A DNA stretch of 64,000 bases from Ashinkailepas kermadecensis (lineage: Eukaryota; Arthropoda; Thecostraca; Neolepadidae), in assembly GCA_034440615.1 (NCBI GenBank), contig JAOTOM010005139.1:968501-1032500 (forward strand), in the 5' to 3' direction. Below, one piece after another: positions 1-11,379 of the stretch. Both the position numbers and the translations under genes were made by a program. Position 1 is the first letter of the stretch; each line of letters begins with the position of its first letter. The notes under the pieces were generated by a model. The model was not told the origin of the DNA, did no database searches, and worked only from the letters and a program-made list of their open reading frames with translations.

Positions 1-1381
1 AAGCTGTCGTACGTGTGACACGGACACTGCTCGTCTGGGTGTCACCGCCTCGTCAGACCGACTTGACCGATGGAGTGGTACAAGCTGTCGTACGTGTGAC
101 ACGGACACTGCTCGTCTGGCGTGTCACCGCCTCGTCAGACCGACTTGACCGATGGAGTGGTACAAGCTGTCGTACGTGTGACACGGACACTGCTCGTCGG
201 CGTGTCACCGCCTCGTCAGACCGACTTGACCGATGGAGTGGTACAAGCTGTCGTACGTGTGACACGGACACTGCTCGTCTGGCGTGTCACCGCCTCGTCA
301 GACCGACTTGACCGATGGAGTGGTACAAGCTGTCGTACGTGTGACACGGACACTGCTCGTCTGGCGTGTCACCGCCTCGTCAGACCGACTTGACCGATGG
401 AGTGGTACAAGCTGTCGTACGTGTGACACGGACACTGCTCGTCTGGCGTGTCACCGCCTCGTCAGACCGACTTGACCGATGGAGTGGTACAAGCTGTCGT
501 ACGTGTGACACGGACACTGTTCGTCTGGCGTGTCACCGCCTCGTCAGACCGACTTGACCGATGGAGTGGTACAAGCTGTCGTACGTGTGACACGGACACT
601 GCTCGTCTGGCGTGTCACCGCCTCGTCAGACCGACTTGACCGATGGAGTGGTACAAGCTTCGTACGTGTGACACGGACACTGTTCGTCTGGCGTGTCACC
701 GCCTCGTCAGACCGACTTGACCGATGGAGTGGTACAAGCTGTCGTACGTGTGACACGGACACTGCTCGTCTGGCGTGTCACCGCCTCGTCAGACCGACTT
801 GACCGATGGAGTGGTACAAGCTGTCTACGTGTGACACGGACACTGCTCGTCTGGCGTGTCACCGCCTCGTCAGACCGACTTGACCGATGGAGTGGTACAA
901 GCTGTCGTACGTGTGACACGGACACTGCTCGTCTGGCGTGTCACCGCCTCGTCAGACCGACTTGACCGATGGAGTGGTACAAGCTATCGTACGTGTGACA
1001 CGGACACTGCTCGTCTGGCGTGTCACCGCCTCGTCAGACCGACTTGACCGATGGAGTGGTACAAGCTGTCGTACGTGTGACACGGACACTGCTCGTCTGG
1101 TGTGTCACCGCCTCGTCAGACCGACTTGACCGATGGAGTGGTACAAGCTGTCGTACGTGTGACACGGACACTGCTCGTCTGGCGTGTCACCGCCTCGTCA
1201 GACCGACTTGACCGATGGAGTGGTACAAGCTGTCGTACGTGTGACACGGACACTGCTCGTCTGGCGTGTCACCGCCTCGTCAGACCGACTTGACCGATGG
1301 AGTGGTACAAGCTGTCGTACGTGTGACACGGACACTGCTCGTCTGGCGTGTCACCGCCTCGTCAGACCGACTTGACCGATG
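1..1381. repeat. 82-bp tandem repeat array (about 17 copies)
   Basis: The 82-bp unit contains GACCGATGGAGTGGTACAAG followed by a CGTACGTGTGACACGG block. It repeats from the first base of the window to about 1,381, where unique sequence begins. The array is cut by the window edge, so its true length is unknown. Copies are nearly identical; units near 656 and 823 carry small deletions. Reading frames run through the array only because the unit has few stops; I see no protein in it. It may also contain an exon junction, like other arrays in this window, but no known exon is recognisable. Confidence 0.97.
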
Positions 1382-2449
1382 CCGGCGCGTGCACTGCAGC
1401 AGCACGCAGCCTGTGGTGAACAATAGGCGCGCGCTTCTGCGAGGCTGAGCTGCATATGAAGAGGACAGAGCCCGCTGTGCTGAGCCCTACACAGGCCATG
1501 TGGCGATCGGTGCGACCCCGGCTAGGAAACGGGGCAGTCATGCCTGCACAGAAATAGTCCCACTCGCCACTGGACTGGCCGAGCGGAAGCGTGGGACGAG
1601 AGCTTGGCGACGGCGACGGCGCAAACGCGCCGCCAAATCGCGCTGACTTTCCGCATCGTACGCCGCCTGCGTGCCAGACGCGAATCCGATGCGGTTGTGA
1701 TTGTTCCGTTTGTGTACTCCGATATTACCAATGTGAATACGTGCTTTACGGATATGAAACGTCTTATCTCGTGCCGCTGTGCGTATAGCGTGGCTGGCGC
1801 GAAGTCAACACTATGTGGGTGTAAAGTGCGAGTATTAGACATGACTAGTCTGTTTTGTAACGACCGTCCGGGTCGGTCGCCTCAGGCGGCGGTGGTCCGG
1901 CTAACACGGTGACGGCGTGTCGTCGACTGCATCCGTGTGCGTGACGCCGCGGCCCAGGGCGAGCCCCGAGGCGGTCTGACCCGACCATCGACACCGCCCG
2001 CTGGCCGGCGCGGCTCGCAGACGCCGACCGCAAACGGCGCCACGTGTTGGCGCCAACCGCGCGCGTGACGTCTCGTCCGCGCCACGCAGCGTCACATCAC
2101 GTGACACCAAGTCTGTGATCTCTGTGTGTGCGCCATCCGCCAGTCCGGGTCTCGATGGAATACAATCGCCGTCGGCGGGAGGTGTGTTCAGCTGACAGCG
2201 CGGCTGGCGGCTGCGGCGCCGTTTGGCATGAGCCTCGGCACAAGCATCTGCTAAAACGCATCAATAGTTCACCTCATCCCAGCACAGGTTGAGTTTTTCC
2301 GTCTGTTTAGTCACTCGAGTCCCGCCAATATTTCATCTAGTCCGTCCAACCATCCGATCCCTCCAATCATTAGAGATTCTAACTTGGAGCCCAGTGGGCT
2401 CGTCCCTGCAATATAGTATGAGGTAAACAGCTTAACCATCGCGGCGTCC
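1382..2449. other. GC-rich intergenic stretch, nothing recognised
   Basis: No family, splice-bounded exon or repeat structure was recognised here. Short open frames on both strands lack protein-like features. Confidence 0.5.
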
Positions 2450-2770
2450 TCCAACAATAATGCATGCGAAGCTCCTTCCTTGCATCCTAGCCGGCCAATA
2501 ATGCATGTTAACCTCCTTCCTTGCATCCTAGCCGGCCAATAATGCATGTCAAGCACCGTGTCTGTATCCTAGCCGCCCAATAATGCATGTTAGCCTCCTT
2601 CCCTGCATCCTAGCCACCAAATGCAATGGCGTCCTTTAGAGCTATCCCGCGCGGCAACCAGAGCAAGCTGCCAGCGTAACGTCCGACTACTCCGGCCCGT
2701 AACGTCCGACTATTCCGGCCCGTAACGTCCAACTACTCCGGGCCGTAACGTCCGACTACTCCGGCCCGCG
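2450..2770. repeat. Two short tandem arrays (about 41 bp x4; 22 bp x4)
   Basis: From about 2,450 to 2,625 a unit of about 41 bp containing CCAATAATGCATG and CCTTGCATCCTAGCC occurs four times. From about 2,683 to 2,770 a 22-bp unit with TAACGTCCGACTACTCCGG occurs four times. Confidence 0.85.
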
Positions 2771-3872
2771 TACAGCCAACAAAGGCGTCCAATGCTGCAC
2801 AAACCTGCCTTCCTTTTTTACTTCAAACAATTCATAAGAGGTGATAGCCAGGTGGTAGACCATAGATGGATAGGGTCACAAGCAAACTTTACGGGTGCTT
2901 TGTAAATATTATGGTAACGAAGCCCCTAGTGAAGAGTGCAATTATATATCATCGTACAGGCGGCGGCGTCCTGATGCGAGGAAGCGTACCCAGCCTTCCA
3001 GCAACGTGATACAACTGAAACAATGCCACCTCATGCGCGCAAACGTGTCTTAAATTATGAAATTATTTCCTGCTGTGGCACGGAGCAGGAGCTCAGATAC
3101 TAAAGGCTTACAGATGTGCATGGTGTCCCCGTTGATAATCGCAGGACGTGATCTTTGCTCACCAATCCGCTTCAGTCGGTGACCGGAGCCAAATAAGCAC
3201 GTAAACGGATGCATGATCTCACGATCCATTCAGTTGGACCTCACCCATGTTCCAGTTGCAGTTTGGGACCAAACGTCGGCTTACACACAGCTAGCCACAT
3301 TGTGACAGTCTGGTTATTTCCGCTCGTGCGTCAGGCGTCGAAGAAGATGTATACTGCTGCTGTTGACCGCGTCTGTGCATCGGATGCTCTGGCCTCGAAA
3401 CACGGCGTGATAGTCCAGGACCACGTTGATATTGACGCGCACAGGCACACGAGAGATAACCACTGTCCAAACCCGGTTCTCAGTTCCGTGGGCACTCAGT
3501 CCGTCCCCACGCCACGACAGGTCACAAAGAGGTAGTTACCGTAAGATGTTCGGCGGGAGCGATGTTAGCAGCTCGGCGTCTCGTGATGGTCTGCCCTCCC
3601 GGGAGTCCTGTCCCGGGGTCTTTATTCAAGTGTGTATATATACTAATGGAAAAAGCCTGCACGCGTTGACCTTTGCCGTGGACGGAAGTACACGTGCAAC
3701 GCATGTGTGTGTGAATCACTGCCCGCGTGACCGTGGCGCGCACTTGATAGCTTGCAGATGACGTTTGGTTTACGTTAATTGTGCGGCCGTGCGGCGTACA
3801 TTATTGCCGAGCGGAGCTGGCGGCGGGCGCGTGACTCATGTGGAGGGGATGACGAAATGCATGTTCATGGGC
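2771..3872. other. Intergenic, nothing recognised
   Basis: No gene, RNA or repeat structure could be supported. The open frames at 3,209-3,761 on both strands show no domain. Confidence 0.4.
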
Positions 3873-3931
3873 TGGCTGGGAAGTGTGGTGGTATGGTATG
3901 GTATGCTACCATACTTCGCGTTGCTACAATA
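3873..3931. repeat. Direct repeat flanking the env remnant (distal copy)
   Basis: A block of about 58 bp (GGCTGG, AAGTGTGG, then GGTATGGTATGGTATGCTAC and CATACTTCGCGTTGCTACA) recurs at 6,779-6,836 with one or two changes. It contains an 8-bp stem with a 3-nt loop (GTATGGTA-TGC-TACCATAC). The two copies bracket the env-like frames about 2.9 kb apart. Beyond the block the flanks differ, so it is not a complete LTR pair. Confidence 0.85.
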
Positions 3932-4204
3932 TCTCCCCCACTACGGAAAATCAGCATTTTTGGACAGAGGAAAAAAGATGCGGGAAAACCGGCGCCTAAA
4001 GGGCGAAGGGCGACAATGAGGAACGAACTGAGCCATGAACATGAGTCCGTGAAATATACAATAATTTCAGGCGGACTCAGGGGTGTCCCTGAAGGGGCAT
4101 GAACGGCGACGAGTGGCCGACAGGCAATACACGCACACTTCAAGGCAAACAAACACTCAAGAATATCAGCAGCGCGGACGACGAAATACATACACACACA
4201 CAGA

Positions 4205-4330
4205 TACAAGAATCCGCGAGGTCATTGCGGCGAGCCTACGCGGTCACCGCGGCGAGCACTCGAGGTTACTGCGGCGGTTACATTTGGCACCGCGGCGGGC
4301 ACTCGAGGTCACTGTGGCGGCGAACGAGAC
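4205..4330. repeat. Degenerate GC-rich tandem repeat
   Basis: Imperfect units of about 25-30 bp with the pattern CGAGGTCACTGCGGCGGxxAC occur four to five times. Confidence 0.5.
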
Positions 4331-4493
4331 GACTGTGACGTCGGCGGCGTCCGCACGTCGGGCACGAACGAACTTCGGACCCTGACGCTGGCGGTTGCAC
4401 TCGTAGGGGGGGGGGGGGCGATGTGGGCCTCACATCGATGACGTGTCGCGGGGGGAAGAGAAAGAACGAGTTGCGCGCGAAAGGCGCAATCGA

Positions 4494-5717
4494 TCACATC
4501 CGTCGATTCGGTGGGACGACGGCTCGTGATGCCGCGGTCGCCATGACGGGCGGGGGTATTGCTGAGTATGACTCCATTTGCTCCGACTGCGCTGGCTCCG
4601 TAAGCAGCTCCACGGACCGGTCCGAGGGTAGAGGCTGCTGTAATTCTATGGCTGGTTCATCGGAGGGATCCTGGCGTAATACGGGGGCGAATCGGGGGAA
4701 GCGGTAAGCGAAACGTCTTACGGGGCAGCATACTTTGACGCATAGGACCAAGATGATTGCGGAGAAAACACCGAGAGTTAAAATCAAAAGCCATGTACGA
4801 TTGTAGGCCGAGGGGAGATGGTCCCGTGTGCGTTCCAAAGGTTGCATTTCGATATCATCGAAATAGGTAGAAGCGGGGATGCCGTCGATGTGAATTGCGG
4901 GGAGATCTGTGACATTCAACGTGGTGATTCGATGAAGGAATCGTGTCCAACGAGGACGCCAAATTGGCAGCGTGTGGTTGACCAAGAGAGTTCGGGCATC
5001 AAAAGGGGGTAGTTCAAGATGGGTTGCTCTAGCATAATGAAGTGGGAGGCAAAAGGTATCCCCTGTGGCTGAGCATTCACTTCCCAGGGAGAGGATGTCG
5101 GTGGAGCTGGTAATGGTGAGGGTTATACCGGTTGAGGCCGTGGCACATGAAATGGTCACCTGGAATGGATGACTGGAAACCATCAACCATTTACCTTGAA
5201 CGAGATAGTACGCCTTGGGTTCGTTGTTGGTAGGATGAACGACAGGTGAGCAACGAGCGTGAGCGGCGAGTGTATCATTGCGGAATAAAGCAACGACACA
5301 TGTGGTGGAAACAACCGTGGAGTAAGCGGGTTCGTGTAGGTCACAAAAGGGTTGGTTCGCGAGGATACAGGTTTCTATGTTGAGCTTGTCAGGTTGCATG
5401 TACAGCTGTCGGTTTTCGGAAACGAGCAAATATTCCGATTCGGAGGGTAGATATCCTAGGGAAATGTTGTATGAACCGCGAGGTACCAGGTACGGGAAGA
5501 AACGGAATACGTCGAACGCACCAAGCACATGGAGTAGCGGTATGTCAAATATGACATGGAATGCCCGTTCGGTTCGAACTAGTTTGGTTTTCACGATCCT
5601 TATGTATTCATTTTTGCTAGTGGCGGGAAACGGTAGTGCAAAGTTCGTCGGGAGGGCTTTTTGTATTTTGCGTAGCAAACGCGCAAACTGTGTAGCGGAT
5701 AATACCTGGGAATGCAA
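4494..5717 (-). pseudogene. Env-like remnant, C-terminal ectodomain, TM and tail
   Basis: This 407-codon frame overlaps the end of the upstream frame by about 100 bp in another phase. It has a cysteine-containing ectodomain with several N-x-S/T sequons, one strong membrane segment near residues 310-333 (TWLLILTLGVFSAIILVLC), a juxtamembrane Cys/Arg cluster, and an acidic/proline-rich cytoplasmic tail of about 70 residues. Apart from the frameshift separating it from the N-terminal frame, no internal stop is seen over 1.2 kb. That suggests recent insertion, recent loss, or a sequencing error at the junction. It is described here as two broken frames. Confidence 0.72.
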
Positions 5718-6540
5718 AATGCAGGGCTTGCGCTAGGGCCAGTTTGGTGGTTAAATCACTTAGCTCAAAATGTTGGCGATGAAGGGTTTGAGTCACCTGG
5801 CGGACGTTGTCCTCTACGTAGGTCAGGGAGACAATACATGTGAAAGGACCGCGGTCTCGGGATTGGATCATGGAATAAAAGTTATCAACCGTGTGTGACA
5901 GGGCGCGTAGGGCTTTGTTGACGTTAATCAAGGCTCGCCGATTTTGTGTGGTGGATATGGCTGTCTGGTTCATGACATGCAATGTGCCATTGAAAAGATG
6001 AGCCATCGCCATTTCCTTGTTGTTTATCAATTCGATGTTATTTTTCACATGGTCGATCTCGGATTCAGTAGCTGTGCCAAACAAATAGGATAACGCGTCC
6101 CCTATGCCGTTAATTAGTCCTCTTTTGTTGCGAGACGATCGTGTATGGGGTGTAGGATCCAGCAAATCGTGATATGTGGCGGATATGTCATTAGTATCAT
6201 GCTCGAGGCGGTCAATTTCTCGTTTGGTTCTGTTTACGTTAGTCACGAGCATGGATTCCGTGGTTTCGGTAAGATTGCCCAAGCCGAAACGGCGGTTCGC
6301 TAGGGCGCGAGATATTTTGGAGAGTCCGCGAATGGCTTCATGAATGCGCGCTATTTGGGTACCGTACTGGGTCATGGGGATTGAGACGGTCACGGCCCAG
6401 GAGCTGTAGCTGGGGTACGTTTTTCCTAAGGGGATAAAGAGGTGTCCGGGGTCTCGTGGGGCATTTTCGGGGAGGGCGTCATTTCCTCCGTGAACCAATA
6501 TAATCCAGCCAAGAATTATCCAGCTTACCCCGAGAGTCAT
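5617..6540 (-). pseudogene. Env-like fusion glycoprotein remnant, N-terminal part
   Basis: This 307-codon frame has a hydrophobic leader at residues about 2-17, N-glycosylation sequons, and a basic cleavage-like site (RSSRNKR) followed by a hydrophobic stretch GLINGIGDALSYLFG. That cleavage-plus-fusion-peptide layout is typical of Env of insect errantiviruses (gypsy group) and baculovirus F proteins, class I-like membrane fusion proteins. The frame ends about 150 residues after the putative cleavage site. The family-like sequence then continues in the overlapping frame of the next entry, so a frameshift lies between about 5,617 and 5,717. No gag or pol is visible nearby. It could be a decayed provirus fragment or a captured env gene. 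Family assignment rests on motif layout and not on a search. Confidence 0.75.
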
Positions 6541-6818
6541 TGTGCACTGAAACAGAAGACATTGCTTATGATGGCACCAACAATCGTAAACAACATGCGA
6601 CGATCAAACAACAGATCCGATGGCGTTCTACTCTGGGAACAACCATTATTTGCGAATGTTTGCACATTCGCGATGTTCACCTCTGGGGATAAACATCGGG
6701 ATTCGGACTGTAGGCGAGGTCGTTTTTCCTGTGTCTGTATTTCTTCCTTCTCCGGTTCAATCTTACGTTTCCGTTCGTTGGCTGGAAAGTGTGGTGGTAT
6801 GGTATGGTATGCTACCAT
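6537..6818 (-). CDS. Short ORF just upstream of env remnant, function unknown
   Basis: This 93-codon frame ends overlapping the env start by 4 bases. Its N-terminus (MVAYHTIPPHFPA) lies in the 58-bp flanking repeat. The middle is highly charged (KRKIEPEKEE, EKRPRL) and resembles a nuclear-localisation stretch. No family was recognised. It may be leader sequence of the env-bearing element and not a gene. Confidence 0.25.
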   Translation of the reverse strand: MVAYHTIPPHFPANERKRKIEPEKEEIQTQEKRPRLQSESRCLSPEVNIANVQTFANNGCSQSRTPSDLLFDRRMLFTIVGAIISNVFCFSAQ

Positions 6819-6836
6819 ACTTCGCGTTGCTACAGC
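6779..6836. repeat. Direct repeat flanking the env remnant (proximal copy)
   Basis: Second copy of the 58-bp block described at 3,873-3,931, in the same orientation and about 240 bp from the env start. Confidence 0.85.
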
Positions 6837-7314
6837 ATCAACCTTCGGGGGTCACAACTACAGGACGTGTGACGTGTATTGTACGGCGATACTCGTGCGT
6901 GGTGATGAGATGACACCATCCAAAACACAGACCGCCACGCCGATCCGACAGACAAAACAAACTCAACGTGTCACGATCAGGTGAAATGCACATCCAATGA
7001 GCGGTGAGGTTCGTCGTCTCGACGCTTTGGGCTTTAGAGCGCTTCGGCCAGAGTTGATCATTCGCGAGTCGTCTCGACGCTCCATGGAGGCGTCGCGCAT
7101 CACACGCCTCACACACCGGCTGTTTCGCCGAGCTTAGCCTGACACAAATCAGGAGTTTCACGTCTGCACCGGACACATCGACGCTCCACTAGCACGTCCC
7201 TGAGGAGCGAGACGCGCCACTATGAGATGCCCGTACGCCTATGTTTATGTTCATTTAATGACAGCTCTGTTCTCAAGACGCTTCGGAAAAGACACGCTAT
7301 ACAAGGAGACGCAA
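6837..7314. other. Intergenic, nothing recognised
   Basis: No gene or repeat recognised. The word GTCTCGACGCT recurs at about 7,016 and 7,073. Confidence 0.4.
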
Positions 7315-7530
7315 GCCGCCTGCGTTGGGTCTGCCGCTGCCGTACACTCGACATGGCGTCACAGGGACACTGGGTCTGTTGGTGCTGCTCACTCCACATG
7401 GCGTGACAAGGACACACGCCGCCTGCACTGGGCCTGCTGCCGTACACTCGACATAGCGTGAAAAGGACACACGACGCCTGCATTAGGTCTGCTGATGCCG
7501 TACACCCAACATGGCGTGACAAGAATACAT
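7315..7530. repeat. Degenerate 60-70 bp tandem repeat (about 4 copies)
   Basis: Units contain CCGTACACTCGACATGGCGT, AAGGACACACGCCGCCTGCA and GGGTCTGCTG with variable spacing. Confidence 0.7.
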
Positions 7531-7765
7531 CGGAACAGCTACCGAAGGACAACAACTCATTTTAAGCCGACTCTTTCTATGCAACACCCGCACGACCAAT
7601 GTTTAACGTTCCAGAAAGTGCAGGAGACAATGTTCTCTATTCAACGTCAATGTGAAACTCGGTTAGCCGAGTTAGGGTGAGAGCATATTTTTCCCCCAGA
7701 AATCGCGCTGGATTGTGGGATTGGACTTCGGGTGTAGGAATGCAAAATGGTGGCACAAATACTTG

Positions 7766-7925
7766 GTTGGTTGGTTGGTTTTACGACACATCGACCGTTG
7801 AGTCATGTAGTGTCGCCAATAGCTCACGCCGATTGGCCGCGGGCGAAGAGTAGAGACAGGTGAGACTCGAACCCACAATCTTTCGATTCTGAGACGGGCA
7901 ACTTACCCCTGGACTACTCTTTTCC
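7766..7925 (-). mobile_element. tRNA-derived SINE (family 1), copy 1
   Basis: On the minus strand it starts with a tRNA-like head (GAGTAGTCCAGGGGTAAG, then the B-box GGTTCGAGTCTC). Next comes a conserved body (GACCAATCGGCGTGAG type, here with changes) and a tail AAACCAACCAACCAACC. A 14-bp target-site duplication GGCACAAATACTTG is present at 7,752-7,765 and 7,926-7,939. Five further copies of the family lie in the window, all on the minus strand. Confidence 0.92.
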
Positions 7926-8253
7926 GGCACAAATACTTGAACACTACATTTAACATAGCGTGTTTGGTATAAACGAAATCCAAACAGAGGAATAAGTGGA
8001 CATGACCTCTTTGGGTCACACCACTCACAAGCGCAGCTGATGCTTACATAATAATTGCAGCAACAAACGACGTGAACTACTATTCGGTGTGTACAATTCC
8101 TTGCTCCTGATAAATCCAGGTAACCCGCTTTTCTAACCCTGCCCAGACGCTTTGCGCTGGGACACAGACAGCAGCCTCGATGGGAATCAGCTGACCGCCC
8201 GCAAACGATACTAAATTAATAATAAAAAGCCTTACTATGTGTCACCAAAAGTT
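7926..8253. repeat. 328-bp repeat shared with 53,324-53,651
   Basis: Identical length and only four mismatches to 53,324-53,651 by direct reading. Here SINE copy 1 sits next to it with its own target-site duplication cut from this sequence. No coding potential is visible. Confidence 0.93.
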
Positions 8254-8308
8254 CTAGGGCGGTAACGATTCGCCACGTTCAATTTCAATTGCCGATCCCA
8301 TCCGTTAG

Positions 8309-8352
8309 TTATTTGGGCTTTAGGGCGCGTCGACTACTTTGGCCATATTGCG
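8309..8352 (-). mobile_element. LINE/SINE 3'-tail fragment (TTATTTGGGCTTTAGGGCGC family)
   Basis: On the plus strand it reads TTATTTGGGCTTTAGGGCGC, then GTCGACTACTTTGGCCATAT and TGCGCCC. The same tail follows the LINE fragment at 12,120-12,584 and recurs near 21,690, 23,150, 33,576, 42,076, 43,583 and 51,097. It looks like the 3' end recognised by one LINE family. Confidence 0.7.
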
Positions 8353-8482
8353 CCCGTGCCGACCCCATCCAAGCCCACCCGGACAGTCGACCTGAATGTG
8401 GCTCGCCGAGGACTGGTGAGCATGTGATTCGACTAGCAATTTAAACAGAAAACCGACTCTACGTTCAGCGGAGTCGGACGAC

Positions 8483-8985
8483 AGACGGAGCGGGGCTGGC
8501 AGACTGCGGAGGCTGGCAGACGGAGCGGGGCTGGCAGACGGAGCGGGACTGGCAGACGGAGCGGGGCTGGCAGACGGAGCGGGGCTGGCAGACTGCGGGG
8601 CTGGCAGACGGAGCGGGGCTGGCAGACTGCGGGGGCTGGCAGACTGGGGGGTTGGCAGACTGGGGGGCTGGCAGACGGAGCGGGGCTGGCAGACTGCGGA
8701 GGCTGGCAGACGGAGCGGGGCTGGCAGACTGCGGGGCTGGCAGACGGAGCGGGGCTGGCAGACTGCGGGGCTGGCAGACGGATCGGGGCTGGCATACGGA
8801 GCGGGGCTGGCAGACGGAGCGGGGCTGGCAGACGGAGCGGGGCTGGCAGACGGAGCGGGGCTGGCAGACTGCGGGGGCTGGCAGACGGAGCGGGGCTGGC
8901 AGACTGCGGGGGCTGGCAGACTGGGGGGCTGGCAGACTGCGGGGCTGGCAGACGGAGCGGAGCTGGCAGACTGCGGGGGCAGACA
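8483..8985. repeat. 19-20 bp minisatellite GCTGGCAGACGGAGCGGG
   Basis: About 26 imperfect units alternate between GCTGGCAGACGGAGCGGGG and GCTGGCAGACTGCGGGG types. Open frames of 180-240 codons through it on the minus strand are repeat artefacts. It lies about 1.4 kb downstream of the RBM22 stop. Confidence 0.95.
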
Positions 8986-9399
8986 CACTTGCACGTCTTC
9001 TCGCAGCCATGGTGTCTCAGGTTTAAACCGTACTGGCTGCCTGGGATTTCGTGGTCATCGCTACCATTCCGCGCGGCAGAGTTGCCGTGACGTAGGGCCA
9101 GAACAGGAAAACGAAGCGAGCGACGGAAGCAGACCCACTGCAAACAGCACACACACCCACACAGCAGAACCGCAATCCAATACCAACCAGTGCAGTCACG
9201 AGCCGGGATATGCCTCGTTCAGCTGATTGCACACCACGAATGTGACGCCTGCTCAGATGTCCCTATGTACAGCCGGTCTTGTCACGGCCGTGAACCAGGC
9301 GTGCCGGCACCAACCTGCTCCAGCACAAGGCCAACCGCCGGCGCGGGTCCGTAACCTGGCACAGGCACAGCCATCACGACCTTGACTCGGCACATGTCA
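8986..9399. other. Spacer, nothing recognised
   Basis: No repeat or gene recognised between the two GC-rich arrays. Confidence 0.4.
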
Positions 9400-9700
9400 T
9401 GACCCAGCGCGGCGACGGAGATCCGTCAGGACCACGACCTGACAGCGGTCTGACGGCCCAGCACGCGGACGGTGACCCTGACAGCGGTCTGACGGCCCAG
9501 CACACGGACGGTGACCCTGCCCGGACCGGCCCCGGCCGACTGACCTCGCACCGACCTGGCGGGTCACCTGGCCGACGGAGATCCGTCAGGACCACGACCT
9601 GACACCGGTCTGACGGCCCAGCACACGGACGGTGACCCTGCCCGGACCGGCCCCGGCCGACTGACCTCGCACCGACCTGGCGGGTCACCTGGCCGCGCAC
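9400..9700. repeat. Compound tandem repeat (about 159 bp x2 with inner units)
   Basis: The block GAGATCCGTCAGGACCACGA begins at about 9,418 and again at about 9,577. Inside, GGTCTGACGGCCCAGCAC and GGACGGTGACCCTG recur. Confidence 0.85.
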
Positions 9701-9769
9701 CGACCATACTGATCATTCCACACGAACCTGTCTTCAGGACGCGTGCTCGGATCCCTGAGCTGATCCTTC

Positions 9770-10195
9770 CGGGACCGACACCAGGGAGTCATCCCGGAAG
9801 GACCGACCCTAAAGGGACTGATATTCCAGGGCTTGTCCGTCCCCTTCAGGGACTGATCCTTCCGGGACCGACCCCAGGGAGTCATCTCGGCAGGACCGAC
9901 CTTAAAGGGACTGACATTCCAGGGCTTGTCCGTCCCCTTCAGGGGCTCATCCTTCCGGGACCGACCCCAGGGAGTCATCCCGGCAGGACCGACCATAAAG
10001 GGACTGATATTCCAGGGCTTGTCCGTCCCCTTCAGGGACTGATTCTTCCGGGACCGACCCCAGGGAGTCATCCCGGCAGGACCGACCCTAAAGGGACTGA
10101 CATTCCAGGGCTTGTCAGTCCCCTTCAGGAGCTGATCCTTCCGGGACCGACCCCAGGGAGTCATCCCGGCAGGACCGACCCTAAAAGGACTGTCC
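9770..10195. repeat. About 93-bp tandem repeat (4-5 copies)
   Basis: Each unit contains GGACTGATATTCCAGGGCTT, GTCCGTCCCCTTCAGG, CTTCCGGGACCGACCCCAGG and GAGTCATCCCGGCAGGACCG. The array lies 0.2-0.6 kb downstream of the RBM22 stop codon, so it may be in the 3' UTR. Confidence 0.93.
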
Positions 10196-10214
10196 TTCTA
10201 GCAACAGCTACCAT

Positions 10215-10365
10215 GGAGTGACAGACCCAACAGTAACAGGCTTTCTAGTGACCGTGCCGGCCGTGACAGACCCCACAGTGACAGGCTCTCTGGAGACCGT
10301 GCCTGCAGTGACAGACCCTGCGGTGACCGCTCCTACAGTGACAGACCCGCGGTGGCAGACCCCGC
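10215..10365. repeat. Degenerate repeat in the RBM22 3' region
   Basis: Imperfect repetition of CAGTGACAGACCC and GTGACCGTGCC next to the RBM22 stop codon. Confidence 0.6.
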
Positions 10366-10411
10366 GGTGCCCGACTCCAACGACACTCCCGGTGACCGTC
10401 CCGGCCGCCGT

Positions 10412-10587
10412 CTACCGGCGCGGCGGTTGGCTGGGCCCGGCCAGCGCGCCCATGCGGCTCGGGTCCTGCGACGGGTAGTGGACGGCCATGAAGGCGGGCG
10501 GCGGCGGCGCCAGGCCGGCCGGCGGCCGCGGCGGCATCATGAACGGCGGCATCGGCATCGGCGGCGGCGGCAGCGGCCCCGGCAGAC
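10412..10587 (-). CDS. RBM22: RBM22 exon 10 (C-terminus, stop)
   Basis: Codes the proline/methionine-rich tail starting [10 protein letters not shown], including the conserved [16 protein letters not shown], and ends at TAG (10,412-10,414). The acceptor CCAG lies just above 10,587. The G of the first Gly codon comes from exon 9. Confidence 0.95.
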
Positions 10588-11326
10588 CTGGACACACAGG
10601 ACAGTCACGTCAGTCACCGGGCCCGGCACACACGATAGGCCCCATCACCACAGCGGAGGAGTGGTGATGTGGGATCAGACATCACTACTCCCTCCATCGG
10701 CATCCACAGACTGGGCTGGGCGGGCTCCCTCCGGGTGGCTGCAGGGTTGCAATGGGGAGCAATACACTCGGAAATATTTCCGAAATATGGACCAGACTAC
10801 GCGAGCGAGAGATCACTATGGAGACTGAGTTGGATAGGATACCGATGCACGGATAAGGCTAAACTCCATGACAATCTAAATGACCCTGCTACACAGACTT
10901 CTGACATCTCTGCTCCGAACATATGCAAACTCAATACGAATGCACGCATTTAACTCCTGTAGAAAGTGGAGTAAAATCCGCGTGTAAGTGCAACAATGCA
11001 GCAACCAGCGATATCTCAGGTGCTAGACGAGTGACGGCAGGTCGGCTGATGGGCTTCGTGGACTGCTCTCTATCTAACTCTATCTATCAATATCTATATA
11101 TCTCTATCTACCTATTTACCTCTATCAATCTATCCTTGGGTTCTTTTACGACGCATTCAACCGCTAGGTCATATAGCGTCGCCAACCTCTCACGCCGATT
11201 GGTCGCGGGTGGACTCGGTAAATGCCGTCGGTTGTGAGATTCGAACCCACAATCTTGCGATCAAGAGTCCTACGCTCTACCAACTGAGCTACCGCGGCCC
11301 CTATCTATCAATCTATCCGTATCTAT

Positions 11327-11379
<53 letters not shown>

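Noticed and set aside
1..1381. CRISPR-like array
   Set aside because: Units are contiguous with no unique spacers, and the genome is eukaryotic with introns.
8320..9152. Frames rich in Ser/Ala/Pro or Cys/Gln through 8.3-9.2 kb
   Set aside because: They are translations of a 19-20 bp minisatellite in several frames, without any domain.
11222..11304. Functional tRNA-Lys gene
   Set aside because: The anticodon stem is mispaired and the sequence continues into a SINE body; it is a SINE head.
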